Shown here one piece after another: positions 27,238 to 36,260 of a stretch of 64,000 nt of DNA (its first letter is position 1; each line of letters begins with the position of its first letter). The position numbers were made by a program, and so were the translations under genes. Source of the stretch: JAWKOK01 sp963848115. GTDB lineage: Bacteria > Chloroflexota > Anaerolineae > Caldilineales > Caldilineaceae. Location: assembly GCA_963848115.1 (NCBI GenBank), contig CAWKCP010000010.1, forward strand, positions 386,107-450,106, read 5' to 3'. The notes beneath the pieces are model-generated. The model was not told where the DNA came from, searched no databases, and was given only the letters and a program-made list of their open reading frames with translations.

Positions 27238-28005
27238 ATGCTGAAGATCAATAACATCTATGGTCACGGATACGGTCAAACACAGATTGAGCATCTGCGC
27301 GCATGGGGATTTCGCGTTCGTCACCCAGTCTCGAGATTTGCTGGGTCCCAACTGCTGCGGTTCGTTGATTTCGCTACAGAACCTTCTTTGGAATTCATTG
27401 AGGTAGAAAGCGAACGCGAGTACTTCGATTTCCTGCCCAAAGGTATGGTCCCCTATTGTCCCGGCATCAATCTCTTCATACCGCCCAGTTCATCAAGGGA
27501 CATTGGTGAGTTTCGGCAGATTTATCACGATTGGGGCGCCAATCCAAGACACGTCAATTACGATGGGAGTGACGAGCCGAATAAGCCGGGTTGGAACTTC
27601 TTGAACTTCGATGTTCCTGTGGTCAGGGATACCTTTATCTACCTGACACAACTTGATGACCCGCAACCTGATCGGAAAACTGACACCGATCATCCCAACA
27701 GCGCCAAACAGGTGCGAGGATTGGTTTTCACGCTAGATGAGGAAGAGCTCGCCAAACTGGCCAAGCTTGCCGGGGCAAGGATGGTTGCCGGGACAATCGA
27801 TTTGGACTGTGTGCAGATATGGTCATCCAAGGCCTTGCAGAACGACAGTATCCTACCCGAAAAGCGCTTTCCCTTAGCGGTCGTCGTCATCAAGGCAAAC
27901 AGCCTGGACTTTTTCGTCGGCAAGAAAGACGTCACCGTCGTCGAGTTCGAGTCACGACCCGCAGCTTACATCAAGACAACCGACGTATCGTGGGACATGT
28001 CATAG
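27238..28005 (+). CDS. VOC/glyoxalase-like protein, uncertain
   Basis: 255 residues without signal or membrane segment. MLKINNIYGHGYGQTQIEHL opens with a beta-strand pattern seen in vicinal-oxygen-chelate proteins, and a second similar unit is suggested by ARMVAGTIDLDCVQIWSSKA. Conserved acidic and His residues are present (FIEVESEREYFDFLP), but metal ligands cannot be assigned. The gene is intact, ends at an IS remnant, and is the last of the + strand run. The family assignment is tentative. Confidence 0.5.
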   Translation: MLKINNIYGHGYGQTQIEHLRAWGFRVRHPVSRFAGSQLLRFVDFATEPSLEFIEVESEREYFDFLPKGMVPYCPGINLFIPPSSSRDIGEFRQIYHDWGANPRHVNYDGSDEPNKPGWNFLNFDVPVVRDTFIYLTQLDDPQPDRKTDTDHPNSAKQVRGLVFTLDEEELAKLAKLAGARMVAGTIDLDCVQIWSSKALQNDSILPEKRFPLAVVVIKANSLDFFVGKKDVTVVEFESRPAAYIKTTDVSWDMS

Positions 28006-28446
28006 TGAAGTGCATCAAACAGATGACGAGACCAGCCAACGGATCTGGCGACGGCAACCTGATCATCGACCTGACACGCAGCAAACATGACCTGCTTGTA
28101 GAAAACGCACTACTTCGCCGGCAACTGATTGTTCTCAGACGTAGCCAAAAACGGCCTCATCTGTCGAACTGGGATCGCATCAAACTGGTCTGTCTGGCGA
28201 ATCTGTCGCCGAACTGGAAACACGCGCTTCATATCGTTCAACCGGACACGCTGCTCACCGTCAGTCAAAGCCAGCTGCGCTCAGTACTGACCGCATATAT
28301 CGGCTACTACTAAACCGCACGGCCGCATCAAGGCATCGATCTCAGAACACCAACTCACCAAATCCCGCAAGACTGTGACGGCCCGATCCGGTGTCGTGAC
28401 ATACTTGGAGGAATCATCCACGACCACTTTCGCAATCCCGCGTAGC
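28006..28446 (+). mobile_element. Element B remnant with internal deletion
   Basis: It encodes an N-terminal piece (LLRRQLIVLRRSQKRPHLSN, then LSPNWKHALHIVQPDTLL) joined directly to the C-terminal piece (YYNTARPHQGIDLRTP and later RCRDILGGIIHDHFRN). The catalytic core between them is gone, so it cannot transpose. Confidence 0.7.
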
Positions 28447-28494
28447 CCTGTATTCTCAGTCGGATGAGTTTATTAGACCAGGCGGGCACGAACC

Positions 28495-28716
28495 TCAGGC
28501 TTTCGCTTTCAACGTGGCGGCAGCAAAATCGTCAGCACGTGTACGCAGCCAGCCCTCCAACCGGCTATGTGCATCCAACTGCTCTAGACCGGCTTTGCGC
28601 AGCGACTCTTCCGTTAGTACCACCGTTTTGCCGTCATCAAAGCGGATCAGTATCGCGGCCACATTAACACAATCCACTTCGTTCTCTCCCATAGCACATA
28701 GGAGTGCGGTATTCAT
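28495..28716 (-). CDS. Small unassigned protein
   Basis: 73 residues starting MNTALLCAMGENEVDCVNVA, with GGAGG just upstream of the ATG. It contains AAILIRFDDGKTVVLTEESL and a helical C-terminus with TRADDFAAATLKAKA. The family is not recognised. It could be a cofactor-binding or regulatory partner of the ATPase that lies upstream on the same strand. Confidence 0.55.
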   Translation of the reverse strand: MNTALLCAMGENEVDCVNVAAILIRFDDGKTVVLTEESLRKAGLEQLDAHSRLEGWLRTRADDFAAATLKAKA

Positions 28717-28812
28717 TACATACCTCCTTCAAGATCGAAGATTGTCCGGCGCGTATCCGTTCTTCGTCGGCACACAACGCGCCAACTTGAGTCTCAATGA
28801 GATGGTCGATCG

Positions 28813-29724
28813 CTAGGCCAGAACCGGAATTGTATCGGCGACGGCCTCTAATCGTTCCACAATCGATTCCATATCGGCATGCACGCGCGGTGCATCCATG
28901 CGAGTTCCTTCGAGCCAGGACATGGCAATCGTCGGATCTTCATGGATGACGCCGATGGGTTCAATTCCCTTCTCGGCAAGTGCCGCAGACACGAAGCGTT
29001 CCATCTCTTCATCTTTGATCCGATTCAGGATGACCACTACATCCTTCACCTTGGATCCTCTGAAAACATGCTGCGCCCAGGCGACCAACTCGGGCGTCTC
29101 GAGATGCCGCGTGGCCGGCGGTACACCCGCCTTGATTTGCTCCACCATGATCTGCATGTGGCTCGCCATCTGGATTGCGGCCAGAGTCGGATCGACCACG
29201 ACGAATGCCCAGTCGACACTCGTCACCGCGCCGCGTGCCGAATCTTCAAATCCGGCCTTGAAATCAATCAGAGTCACGGGATGGTCCGCATTCTGTTGAA
29301 TCCTCACATCCCTGGCTATTTTGGCCACCGGACCATCACAACCTGCCCCTGGCCCTTGGTCGCCGATTTTGCCGGCCACCAAAAACAGGATCCCTTCGTC
29401 GCTCCGACGGTAGTGCACGGTGGGGAGTTGGGCTACGTGAATCGTCGCCCCTGCCAACGGCGTCGGATCGTCCACGGGACACGTTACTTTCCCGCCGCTA
29501 AATACCATGCCACCGAAGTAGTCCAGGAGTGGTGCTGGCGCCTGGGCAAGTCCTAGGGCACGGTGCAGGCCCAGATTCGTGGAATCAGCATCCAAGACAC
29601 AGACATCGTACCCCCGTTTTTGCAGCGCTTGGGCCAGGAGAACTGTGGTGGTGCTCTTGCCGCTTCCACCTTTGCCGAAAAAGCCGATTCGTCGGCCGGT
29701 AAGCGCTTTTCGTTCTTGCCGCAT
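28813..29724 (-). CDS. CooC/MinD-like P-loop ATPase
   Basis: 303 residues from ATG 29724, with AAGGAG upstream. RRIGFFGKGGSGKSTTTVLL holds the deviant Walker A of the MinD/ParA/CooC group (GKGGSGKST, residues 17-25). Other motifs are DVCVLDADSTNLGLHRALGL and HPVTLIDFKAGFEDSARGAV. CooC-type members insert metal into dehydrogenases; others position membrane complexes. No metalloenzyme gene is next to it here. The target is unknown. Confidence 0.85.
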   Translation of the reverse strand: MRQERKALTGRRIGFFGKGGSGKSTTTVLLAQALQKRGYDVCVLDADSTNLGLHRALGLAQAPAPLLDYFGGMVFSGGKVTCPVDDPTPLAGATIHVAQLPTVHYRRSDEGILFLVAGKIGDQGPGAGCDGPVAKIARDVRIQQNADHPVTLIDFKAGFEDSARGAVTSVDWAFVVVDPTLAAIQMASHMQIMVEQIKAGVPPATRHLETPELVAWAQHVFRGSKVKDVVVILNRIKDEEMERFVSAALAEKGIEPIGVIHEDPTIAMSWLEGTRMDAPRVHADMESIVERLEAVADTIPVLA

Positions 29725-29780
29725 GAGAGAAATCTCCTTTGCATTCGGAGCGCGAAGGGCCCCAACGAGCAATGCGGAAG

Positions 29781-30696
29781 TCAAGTGAGCCCCGTGGTCG
29801 GGTGATCGAGTTCGCCACCGACCGTGTGCCACCAGTTCCACAGAAAGAGCAGGCCCACGAGCAAAAAGAAGGGATCGAGCACCCCGATGCGCCAGTATCC
29901 CAGCGACAAGGCATTGATGCTTTCAAACAGCAGGACACTGCCCACAATCAACAGGCCGCCGATGCCCTCCCAATGCCATGCCACGACGATGCCCAACAAT
30001 GTCATCAACAACGCCAACAGCATGAAGTCTTCAGACAGGCTCATGGTCGGCAGATTCGGCATGTCTCCGCCCATGATCCCCTCACCGATGAAGAACAGGA
30101 GCACGACTCCGATCAACGCGAGGCCAAGGCCCCTAGCCACCCACCGTATCCTTGCCGTGAGACGGTCTTTCGGCAGAGGAGGGTGACGCTCCTTAGGGCG
30201 ATCCGACGTGCGCCAACAGATCTTGACCCCCTGGGCATCACTCTGCTCCAGCACATCCAGAGCGCGTTGCACATGTTCATCAGCGGTGCGGACCACAACC
30301 AAGACGCCGCCGCGGCGAATGCCTGTGGTGTAGAGTCGGGTTTCCTCTTCCACATCAACCATGCCGAAGAAGACGCCCAGCATTCCGCCCACGAAGACGC
30401 CGAGCAGCATGAAGACAAATAGCGCGCCGATGGCAATCGTGCTCTCAAAGCCGAGAATCACTTCGCCCACAGCAACCAACACGCCAAACAGACTGTAGCC
30501 GGCAATGCCGAAAGCCCGCGCCAATCGAAAAGTCTTTGATCATGATCCTGCCAGGAGTACAACCAAGATGCTGCCAAATTGCATTGACGCTACCCAACGT
30601 GCGAACGCTCGATTCGGCAAAGCCTGCGCGCTCGAGGGTCTGCACAGCCTTGGCTGCATTGTCCGATTCCTCGTAGAGACCGACAATCGTCTTCAT
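29781..30696 (-). CDS. Stress-type membrane protein, frameshifted
   Basis: The N-terminus MKTIVGLYEESDNAAKAVQT (ATG 30696) resembles general-stress proteins with a sensing fold, followed by a Gly-rich helical hairpin (IGALFVFMLLGVFVGGMLGV) and VEEETRLYTTGIRRGGVLVV. Near 30530 the frame moves by one base (from KDFSIGAGF to LARAFGIAGYSLFG). The C-terminal half has four helices (ARGLGLALIGVVLLFFIGEG; GGLLIVGSVLLFESINALSL). The combined length is about 304 residues. It overlaps no gene but ends 56 bases before the ATPase start, so both may be cotranscribed. Confidence 0.6.
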
Positions 30697-30947
30697 TGTT
30701 CCAGCCCTTCCTCCATCATATTGATCTGGAAGATGATCCATCCTATTTCAATACTATCAGCCGAATAGGGCGGCTGTCCTTGCGCGTGCACAAGGCCAGA
30801 TCGGATTTTCTCTCACTTCAATCTACGGATCGATACCTGGCGTCCGCTCGATACGACCAGGGGGATATTGGCGCTACCAAGTCCGGTAGTGTAAATTTGT
30901 CTTTCAAACGAGTTCTGGGATACGCGTACGCTGCTGCCGGTGCCGCA

Positions 30948-31640
30948 ATGTCTAGCAACGAGTACATCCAATGGGTGCGCCAGAGTCAGGTCTTTCAGGG
31001 CGTGAACGAAAAGACCCTGCATCGCGCGGTTCAGCACTGCCACGTCAAACGCTTCGAACCGGACACTGTGATCATTCGCCAAGGTGATCCTGCGGTGGCC
31101 TTTCACATCCTAACCCGGGGTTACGTGAAACTTGTCCAAGTGACGCCCGACGGCCATGAGATCGTGAGCAGGTTTGTGGGTCCAGGTCAAGAGTACGGCG
31201 TCATTGCTGTACTCAGCGGATACACCTATCCAGTTTCCGCACAGGCGCTAGAAAGATGCGAAGCTCTAGTCTGGGCGGGCGAGGTTCTGGCTCAGTTGAT
31301 GGAGCAGTATTCACAAATCGCGTTCAACGTCCTACGTGTGATGGTAGATCGCAATCAGCTGACGCAGCGGCGTTACCAGGAACTACTGACAGAGAACGTG
31401 GAACAAAGAATCGCGCGTGCGCTTCTGGGGCTGATGTCACAAGCGGGAAGCACGTCCGGCAGCGGTATACTGATCGATATCCCGTTTTCTGAAGAGGATC
31501 TGGCTGAGCTAACCGGCACCACAGTCTATTCCGTGAGCCGGATTCTCAATCGGTGGCAAAGAAAAGGATGGGTGGCGCTTGGACGCAAACAAGTCCAAGT
31601 ATTGCGCCCACAAGCCCTTGAATCGATTGCAGCTTCCTAG
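30948..31640 (+). CDS. Crp/Fnr-family transcription regulator
   Basis: 230 residues from ATG 30948, chosen because upstream in-frame sequence has no family similarity. A CNBD (EPDTVIIRQGDPAVAFHILT, SRFVGPGQEYGVIAVLSGYT) precedes the dimer helix and a winged helix-turn-helix (SEEDLAELTGTTVYSVSRIL, RWQRKGWVALGRKQVQVLRP). There are no N-terminal Fnr cysteines, so it is not an iron-sulfur oxygen sensor of the Fnr class. It probably responds to a nucleotide or small ligand. It is divergent from the stress-type membrane gene and may control it. Confidence 0.92.
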   Translation: MSSNEYIQWVRQSQVFQGVNEKTLHRAVQHCHVKRFEPDTVIIRQGDPAVAFHILTRGYVKLVQVTPDGHEIVSRFVGPGQEYGVIAVLSGYTYPVSAQALERCEALVWAGEVLAQLMEQYSQIAFNVLRVMVDRNQLTQRRYQELLTENVEQRIARALLGLMSQAGSTSGSGILIDIPFSEEDLAELTGTTVYSVSRILNRWQRKGWVALGRKQVQVLRPQALESIAAS

Positions 31641-31689
31641 CCAGCTTCGACTGCGACTTCAGTCAGCATAGTAAATCCCGGTGGACATT

Positions 31690-31945
31690 GACCGACAGAT
31701 CCTATCAGAGGTGGAAAGGATGTCTCGACCACATGCTCGTGCTCAACCAAAAGCATCTCAACGGCATCACCCGAGACTACGTCGAGTACTACAACAAGTG
31801 TCGACCGCATCAAGGTTTGGCGCAGAGAATCCCATTTCCGTTGGATGATCCGCTAGCTTCCGGCGGGGTCATTGGTCTTACAGTGCTTGGCAGTTTACAC
31901 CACGATTATCGCCGTGCTGCCTGACTGAAATGCCGGCGGATGAAG
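31690..31945 (+). mobile_element. Element C remnant (transposase C-terminus)
   Basis: It encodes HMLVLNQKHLNGITRDYVEY, CRPHQGLAQRIPFPLDDPLA and the ending GSLHHDYRRAA. The end sequence GATGAAGTAAGTAGCCCGCA follows. This is the clearest copy of the element C tail; the catalytic region is absent. Confidence 0.75.
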
Positions 31946-32024
31946 TAAGTAGCCCGCACGAGCCTCACCTTGCCAACAGTCGCTGTTACCAGAGGGATTT
32001 CGGAAGAGAACACTCTGCGACAAG

Positions 32025-32119
32025 AAGAGCCCCCAGCAAATTGCTGAGAGCTCTTTCCAATCTTATAGTTGCACACTATAAGCCTGCGGAGTCGACGGGA
32101 GTCGATCCCTCACGTGTAC
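32025..32119 (-). repeat. tRNA/tmRNA-end-like motif with terminator, locus C
   Basis: The core at 32086-32119 (minus strand GTACACGTGAGGGATCGACT, then CCCGTCGACTCCGC) matches loci B and D. On the minus strand it is followed by a hairpin whose arms pair AGAGCTC with GAGCTCT-like sequence at 32025-32052. It lies just downstream of the DUF433 gene. Confidence 0.55.
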
Positions 32120-32182
32120 AAGACTCTCGTTCTTTCCGAGGAACCTTCATTAGTCCCGGTCCGCGTCACCTATCGACGCCGC

Positions 32183-32467
32183 TTACTGAGAAACTCCAGC
32201 CAGTTGCGCATTTCTGCGGGTTTCTTCGCTGTTCGCTTGTATGTCGGCCTCAATCTCTTCCCGACTCAAATGATAGTAGGCCAGGGCGCCGTACACACCA
32301 GAGCGCACGATTCGAATTTCATCGGAAAGTTCTTCTGGTGTCATTCCGAGCTTGTAGTAGCCGACGACGGTGCGAACCGTAACGCCAGTACCGGCAACAA
32401 TCGGTGGCCCATCTCGCAGTTCGGGATTTCGAATGACCAGCCCTTCAAGTGTTTGTACAGTAGCCAT
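32183..32467 (-). CDS. DUF433 antitoxin-like protein
   Basis: 94 residues: LEGLVIRNPELRDGPPIVAG, TGVTVRTVVGYYKLGMTPEE and ALAYYHLSREEIEADIQANS are typical DUF433, a small helix-turn-helix-like domain usually paired with a DUF5615 PIN-like toxin. No toxin gene follows; the tRNA-end-like motif C takes its place. It is therefore an orphan antitoxin-like gene, perhaps after loss of its partner. Confidence 0.85.
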   Translation of the reverse strand: MATVQTLEGLVIRNPELRDGPPIVAGTGVTVRTVVGYYKLGMTPEELSDEIRIVRSGVYGALAYYHLSREEIEADIQANSEETRRNAQLAGVSQ

Positions 32468-32552
32468 GTTGAGCCCCTATCGAATGCCGCCGGACATTTC
32501 GTGGTGATCATACGCAACCAATGGGTCATTAGAAAACAACGGTGAAAGGGCC

Positions 32553-32590
32553 GATGTCCCTCTGGAAATCAATTTCTGTACCATACGGGT
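32553..32590 (+). mobile_element. Element A right-end remnant
   Basis: CCGATGTCCCTCTGGAAATC, AATTTCTGTACCATACGG repeats the element A terminus with a few changes. It cuts off the membrane-protein fragment next to it. Confidence 0.55.
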
Positions 32591-32725
32591 TGGCAAGACG
32601 CCCTCATATTGCCCACCCCAGGCGTAGGCGCCCAGCGGCAGCCCGGCAGCCAGAAGCAACTGAAAAATGATCAATGTCGCCAGCAACACACTTGCGATAA
32701 CGGCGGCAATTTATGCGGTGTTCAT
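32591..32725 (-). pseudogene. N-terminal fragment of a membrane protein
   Basis: From ATG 32725 the minus strand reads MNTA, a TAA stop, then IAAVIASVLLATLIIFQLLL and GLPLGAYAWGGQYEGVLPTR. This is a hydrophobic signal anchor plus start of an outer domain. Both the stop at codon 5 and truncation by an IS end show decay. The parent family is not recognised. Confidence 0.45.
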
Positions 32726-32727
32726 TG

Positions 32728-32767
32728 TAGGCGCTTACAAAATGACATCGAGAAAAAAGTTTCGGTA
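32728..32767. repeat. Dispersed 40-bp repeat R1, second copy
   Basis: TAGGCGCTTACAAAATGACA then TCGAGAAAAAAGTTTCGGTA differs from the copy at 8186-8225 at three positions. No repeat of the downstream sequence is shared, so the similarity ends sharply at the repeat boundary. Confidence 0.6.
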
Positions 32768-32908
32768 CTTCCTACGGGAACGACGGATAATTCCGAAAGG
32801 ATGGGCTGCTTGACAAGATAAGCGGTCAGGGTAAACGATTGAGGCATCTGCACCACACTCAACCGTTGAAGCCACCAACAGTGTACCCGCACAGCCTATG
32901 CGACCAGT

Positions 32909-33716
32909 ATGCGCCGGCTCCAACGCATGGGCAACCACAGCATCCTGCTGCACAACCGCTACTTCCACGCCTTGGCCCTGACCTTCGTTCAACTGGACGA
33001 GTTGTACGCCAGAGTCAGGACTGGTGTCCATTGGCTCTGGCTGGCTATTGACCCGGTCACCAAGACCATTCCATCCCTTCATCTGGGCGGACGCAACCAG
33101 GAGGATGCTCATGCCCTCCTCCACGATCTGCGGTTGCGTCTGGACGAAAACTCCGTCCCTGCCTTCACCAGCGACGGACTCCGCAGCTACTTCTACGCCA
33201 ATACCACCCACTTCGGCTACTGGTTTCTAGTTCTGGCATTTTCTGTGGTTTGGGCTGACCGCTCCGGGGCTGTAGCCGCCGGGCTAAGAAACGACGCCCT
33301 CTCAAGGGGGCTTGATCGGCCTACAAGCCCCCTTGAGGGGGCGTCGCTGTTTAGCTCCGTCCATTTATGGCGGAGCGGACGTCGCAACCTCAGAAAATAC
33401 CAGAAGCAGCTGGTTTCGTCCAGAGCGGGCACAAACTGACCACTGGCATGTTGCCGACGATCTCCTCTACGGGCAGTTGGTCAGGCGCAAACAGCGCTAT
33501 CGTCTCACGTCCACCATCACGCGTATGCTCTGGGGATCACGCGCCCTCTTCTACCAACTGCTGACGGGCCACGGTTTCAATTCCACCGTCCAGACCGCCT
33601 TCATCGAGAGGGTCAATCTCACCATCCGCCGCGGCGTGGCATCCCTCATGCGCAAAACCTGGGCGCCGGCCCAGTCATCACAACACCTTGGGTCATTCAA
33701 CAGGCTCGCAACTTGA
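32909..33716 (+). pseudogene. IS1-like transposase, interrupted and truncated
   Basis: It encodes TFVQLDELYARVRTGVHWLW, LHLGGRNQEDAHALLHDLRL and VPAFTSDGLRSYFYANTTHF. After an insertion it continues RPERAQTDHWHVADDLLYGQ and TAFIERVNLTIRRGVASLMR. Both the first catalytic Asp (QLDE) and the later E region (FIERVN) of IS1-type transposases are visible. The zinc-ribbon N-terminus is missing, the middle is split by a 182-bp palindromic element, and the 3' end runs into an element A remnant at about 33680. Confidence 0.7.
33220..33417. mobile_element. MITE-like palindromic element with 8-bp target duplication
   Basis: The 182-bp body (33228-33409) has imperfect inverted ends: TTCTGGCATTTTCTGTGGTT at 33231-33250 and its near reverse complement at 33387-33406. 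It also has an internal palindrome AAGGGGGCTTG...CAAGCCCCCTT. CTGGTTTC occurs at both borders (33220-33227 and 33410-33417). Removing the body and one border copy rejoins HFGYW to FRPERAQ in frame. This is convincing evidence of an insertion. Confidence 0.85.
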
Positions 33717-34079
33717 TCTCGGCTCTGCATGAGCAAGACATGCTATCGCGCTACTTGATCCATGATCGAGATTCGATAATCGCCAAGAGTATGGGCCTTC
33801 GAGCCCGAAGGCCGTGAAATCGTATTGACTCCTCGACGGGCGCCCGATGCGAAGATCAAAAACATCTCGGGTCGGTATTTCGGGAATTCGAAGTCTACTG
33901 CAATGAGAAGCAACCTCACCAGGAAATTGACCAACGCACTCCGATAATGCCGGTCCCATCAAGTCCGAGTGACGGTCCAATTCGCTGTCGCGATGTGCGC
34001 GGGAAGCATCATTCACGATTACTATCGACCTGCTGCGTAAGCCGCCCTCTCTCTGAGGAGCAATTTCCGCACCATACGG
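33680..34079 (+). mobile_element. Element A remnant, C-terminal half
   Basis: Degenerate copy of the last 130 codons of element A: QQARNLISALHEQD, RYLIHDRDS, then HQEIDQRTPIMPVPSSPSDG in shifted frames. It ends with the terminus CAATTTCCGCACCATACGG. Several frameshifts are present. Confidence 0.7.
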
Positions 34080-35116
34080 GATGGCGTCTGTTCCATGTAC
34101 GGGTGGAATACTTCGGCCTCAACGCCGAAACGCGTCGGATAGACGAATCGATAGAGATGATCATGGTCAAAGCGGAAAGCATGCAGGATCGCGTCACTCA
34201 GATCTTCCAGTGTGCTGCTGCCACGAATGATGATCTGCCGCCAAAGGTTGTCTTCCAGTGATACCTTGAAGACGAAGGAGCCCGATTGAAAGGCCTGGCC
34301 AGGAAGTTCCAGAACCCGTTGCCAGTCAGGGCGATAGACTTGGATGAAGGGCTGCAATACACCTGACGGAATCTGATCTGGCTGCGCAAGTTGTTCCCAG
34401 AATCGCCAATCATCTGCTAGTTTGGACCAGAGCGAAGCTAGGAGTGCCTGCCCCCATCCCGTAGCCTGCACATCTTTGATACGCCAGCCCTTCTTTTCCA
34501 CAGCTGGACCGTCCTCGATCGCAACCAGTCCGAAGAGTTCCAACAAGGCCAGATTCGGCAGCCCTGGACGGTAGCGGACTCGTTTGGCCCAATCGTCGTT
34601 ATACCAATGATTCTGCTGAAGCATACGGAAGAACTCAGCCCACTTGAAGAAAGGGGCTTCCAACTCGAATCGTCCCGATCGTTCACCGATTATGCTAGCA
34701 TCGCCGCGGATCAGCCAGCATTCCAAAAGGGCAAAATATCGTTCATCGCCATTGAGCCGGTTCCAGGAATGCAGGGCCCGGTCATCGATGACTAGTAACG
34801 GCTTGCGGCCGGATGAATCCACCAACGCTATGCCAGAGGCGCGTAGCAACAAGAACAGGCCACTGATATGAGGATAAGACTTTTGTTGAGGACGAGCAAG
34901 CCCGTGCTCGATCTGGCGCTGAAGACGGAGGTTCAACGGCTGTAACACGGCCAGGGGAAGTAGGAGAGATTTCGTGAGGGCCGGCACCACCTCATCGATG
35001 AAATCCAGAGCTGTCTGGAAGTCATGTAGTATCGAGCCGGGGCCATCTTGCGCAATCGCTGTATTGCGCAAGATGGCTTCAAGTTCAGACGTCATGTTGG
35101 GAATCGAGTTTCGCAT
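34022..35116 (-). CDS. pRiA4b ORF-3-like protein, C-terminus replaced by IS sequence
   Basis: 364 residues. The N-terminal 260 form a helical domain (YPHISGLFLLLRASGIALVD; FFRMLQQNHWYNDDWAKRVR) typical of long pRiA4b ORF-3 proteins. The ORF-3 domain begins at SFVFKVSLEDNLWRQIIIRG and shows the hallmark LSDAILHAFRFDHDHLYRF. It stops after EVFHPYMEQT; the last 20 residues (MVRKLLLRERAAYAAGR) are encoded by the element A end. About 100 normal C-terminal residues are therefore missing. The function of the family is unknown. Confidence 0.7.
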   Translation of the reverse strand: MRNSIPNMTSELEAILRNTAIAQDGPGSILHDFQTALDFIDEVVPALTKSLLLPLAVLQPLNLRLQRQIEHGLARPQQKSYPHISGLFLLLRASGIALVDSSGRKPLLVIDDRALHSWNRLNGDERYFALLECWLIRGDASIIGERSGRFELEAPFFKWAEFFRMLQQNHWYNDDWAKRVRYRPGLPNLALLELFGLVAIEDGPAVEKKGWRIKDVQATGWGQALLASLWSKLADDWRFWEQLAQPDQIPSGVLQPFIQVYRPDWQRVLELPGQAFQSGSFVFKVSLEDNLWRQIIIRGSSTLEDLSDAILHAFRFDHDHLYRFVYPTRFGVEAEVFHPYMEQTPSRMVRKLLLRERAAYAAGR

Positions 35117-35375
35117 TGTACGGGAACCTCACCTACACGTTTGAGGAGGCGATTTCAACGCCGAGGCTGGTCTGGAGCTAGGGGGTCCACGCCATTTATC
35201 CAACCCCTCGGCCCGATCTGGCTGGCACCTCGGTGCAAGAGAAGTATATCAGAGTCAATGATGACCGCAACTAGATTGTCAGGAAAATTGGGTTGACTAG
35301 CCGATGACTGTAACCACGCGTTCGACGAAACTCATTGCCGGGTAGTCGTCTCCGCTGCCTTGGAGCAGGAGAATA

Positions 35376-35462
35376 CAAAAAGTCCGCCATATCTGGCGGA
35401 CTCTTCGGTTGGGTACATAGTGTACTCAGCGGAGACGACGGTAGTCGACCCCTCATGTGTAC
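35376..35462 (-). repeat. tRNA/tmRNA-end-like motif with terminator, locus D
   Basis: The core 35429-35462 reads on the minus strand GTACACATGAGGGGTCGACT, then ACCGTCGTCTCCGC. It is followed by a strong intrinsic terminator: AGTCCGCCAGATATGGCGGACT with a five-T run. A short inverted copy of the core (GTCGTCTCCGCTG) occurs about 75 bases away on the + strand at 35345-35357. It lies just downstream of the DUF5615 toxin gene. Confidence 0.6.
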
Positions 35463-35564
35463 AAATCTCATCCATTTCATCCCTCGACACATTCAGTCCA
35501 AACTCGCCGCCTGATTCGGCTTTGGATCATATTCGTGCGCAGTGCAGCAGATCCATCTCCTCGC

Positions 35565-35900
35565 CTACAGGTATTCAACTCTTCCCTTGAGTTCCTCTGG
35601 CTCAAGCACTTCGCAGATGAGCATCAGCGTTCGGATGATTTCGCCCACTGAATGGGCTGACCTGTGGCAGTACGCAATACCTGCATGTTCAACACCCCGA
35701 GCATCCATCCGCAAAAAGTCAGCGTCATGCGTGACGATCACCCGACCTTCTTTCAGCGCGTAAGCCAGTTGGGCAGCATCCTCGGTTGTGAGCATGCCGA
35801 CCTCGACACTCGTCGTTACATCAATGCCGTGCCGGCGCAATGCGCGGGCAACATCGGGGTCAACATTCTCATCGAGATGGAACCGAATGCGTTTAGTCAA
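35565..35900 (-). CDS. DUF5615 PIN-like toxin
   Basis: 111 residues: RIRFHLDENVDPDVARALRR (LDENV acidic motif), EGRVIVTHDADFLRMDARGV (THDADF) and GEIIRTLMLICEVLEPEELK are diagnostic of DUF5615, a PIN-fold relative predicted to cut RNA. The gene overlaps the DUF433 gene by 8 bases and follows it, the normal order of antitoxin then toxin. The acidic residues expected at the active site are present, so it is probably functional. Confidence 0.88.
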   Translation of the reverse strand: MTKRIRFHLDENVDPDVARALRRHGIDVTTSVEVGMLTTEDAAQLAYALKEGRVIVTHDADFLRMDARGVEHAGIAYCHRSAHSVGEIIRTLMLICEVLEPEELKGRVEYL

Positions 35901-36210
35901 GATTCAATCGATGTAGCTTCTCTCGGAGAAGCGAAGGGTTGTCTCTGCGAAATGCCTCAACAAACGCTTCGTCTTCGGCGATCAGTTGATCAACTGCGTC
36001 ACGGTGATCATAGTAGTAGGCCAGCGCTGCGTGGACGGCAGCCGGCGAGAGATCATACTTTCCGGCGATCTCTTCCAATGATGTCCCCATACGAAGATGC
36101 AGTATCACAATGTCATCTACAGTGATTCGCGTATCCGTAATGTGAGGTTTTCCGCCTCTCACTCCAGGAGTCACCTGAATGTGTCGATCAAGCACGATTT
36201 CTGTAGACAT
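35893..36210 (-). CDS. DUF433 antitoxin
   Basis: 105 residues from ATG 36210, with GGAGG upstream. IQVTPGVRGGKPHITDTRIT, HLRMGTSLEEIAGKYDLSPA and VHAALAYYYDHRDAVDQLIA are canonical DUF433. Its helix-turn-helix-like core and the overlapping DUF5615 gene mark a complete toxin-antitoxin operon. It is expected to neutralise the toxin and autoregulate. It is longer at the C-terminus than the orphan copy at 32.2 kb. Confidence 0.88.
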   Translation of the reverse strand: MSTEIVLDRHIQVTPGVRGGKPHITDTRITVDDIVILHLRMGTSLEEIAGKYDLSPAAVHAALAYYYDHRDAVDQLIAEDEAFVEAFRRDNPSLLREKLHRLNLD

Positions 36211-36260
36211 CACGCATTGCACCTCCCTGCACTGGCTTTCCGGCACTCCACTGCCTCGGA

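Noticed and set aside
29739..30422. + strand frames opposite the stress-type membrane protein
   Set aside because: His/Gln-rich antisense text without start context; the minus strand has clear membrane helices.
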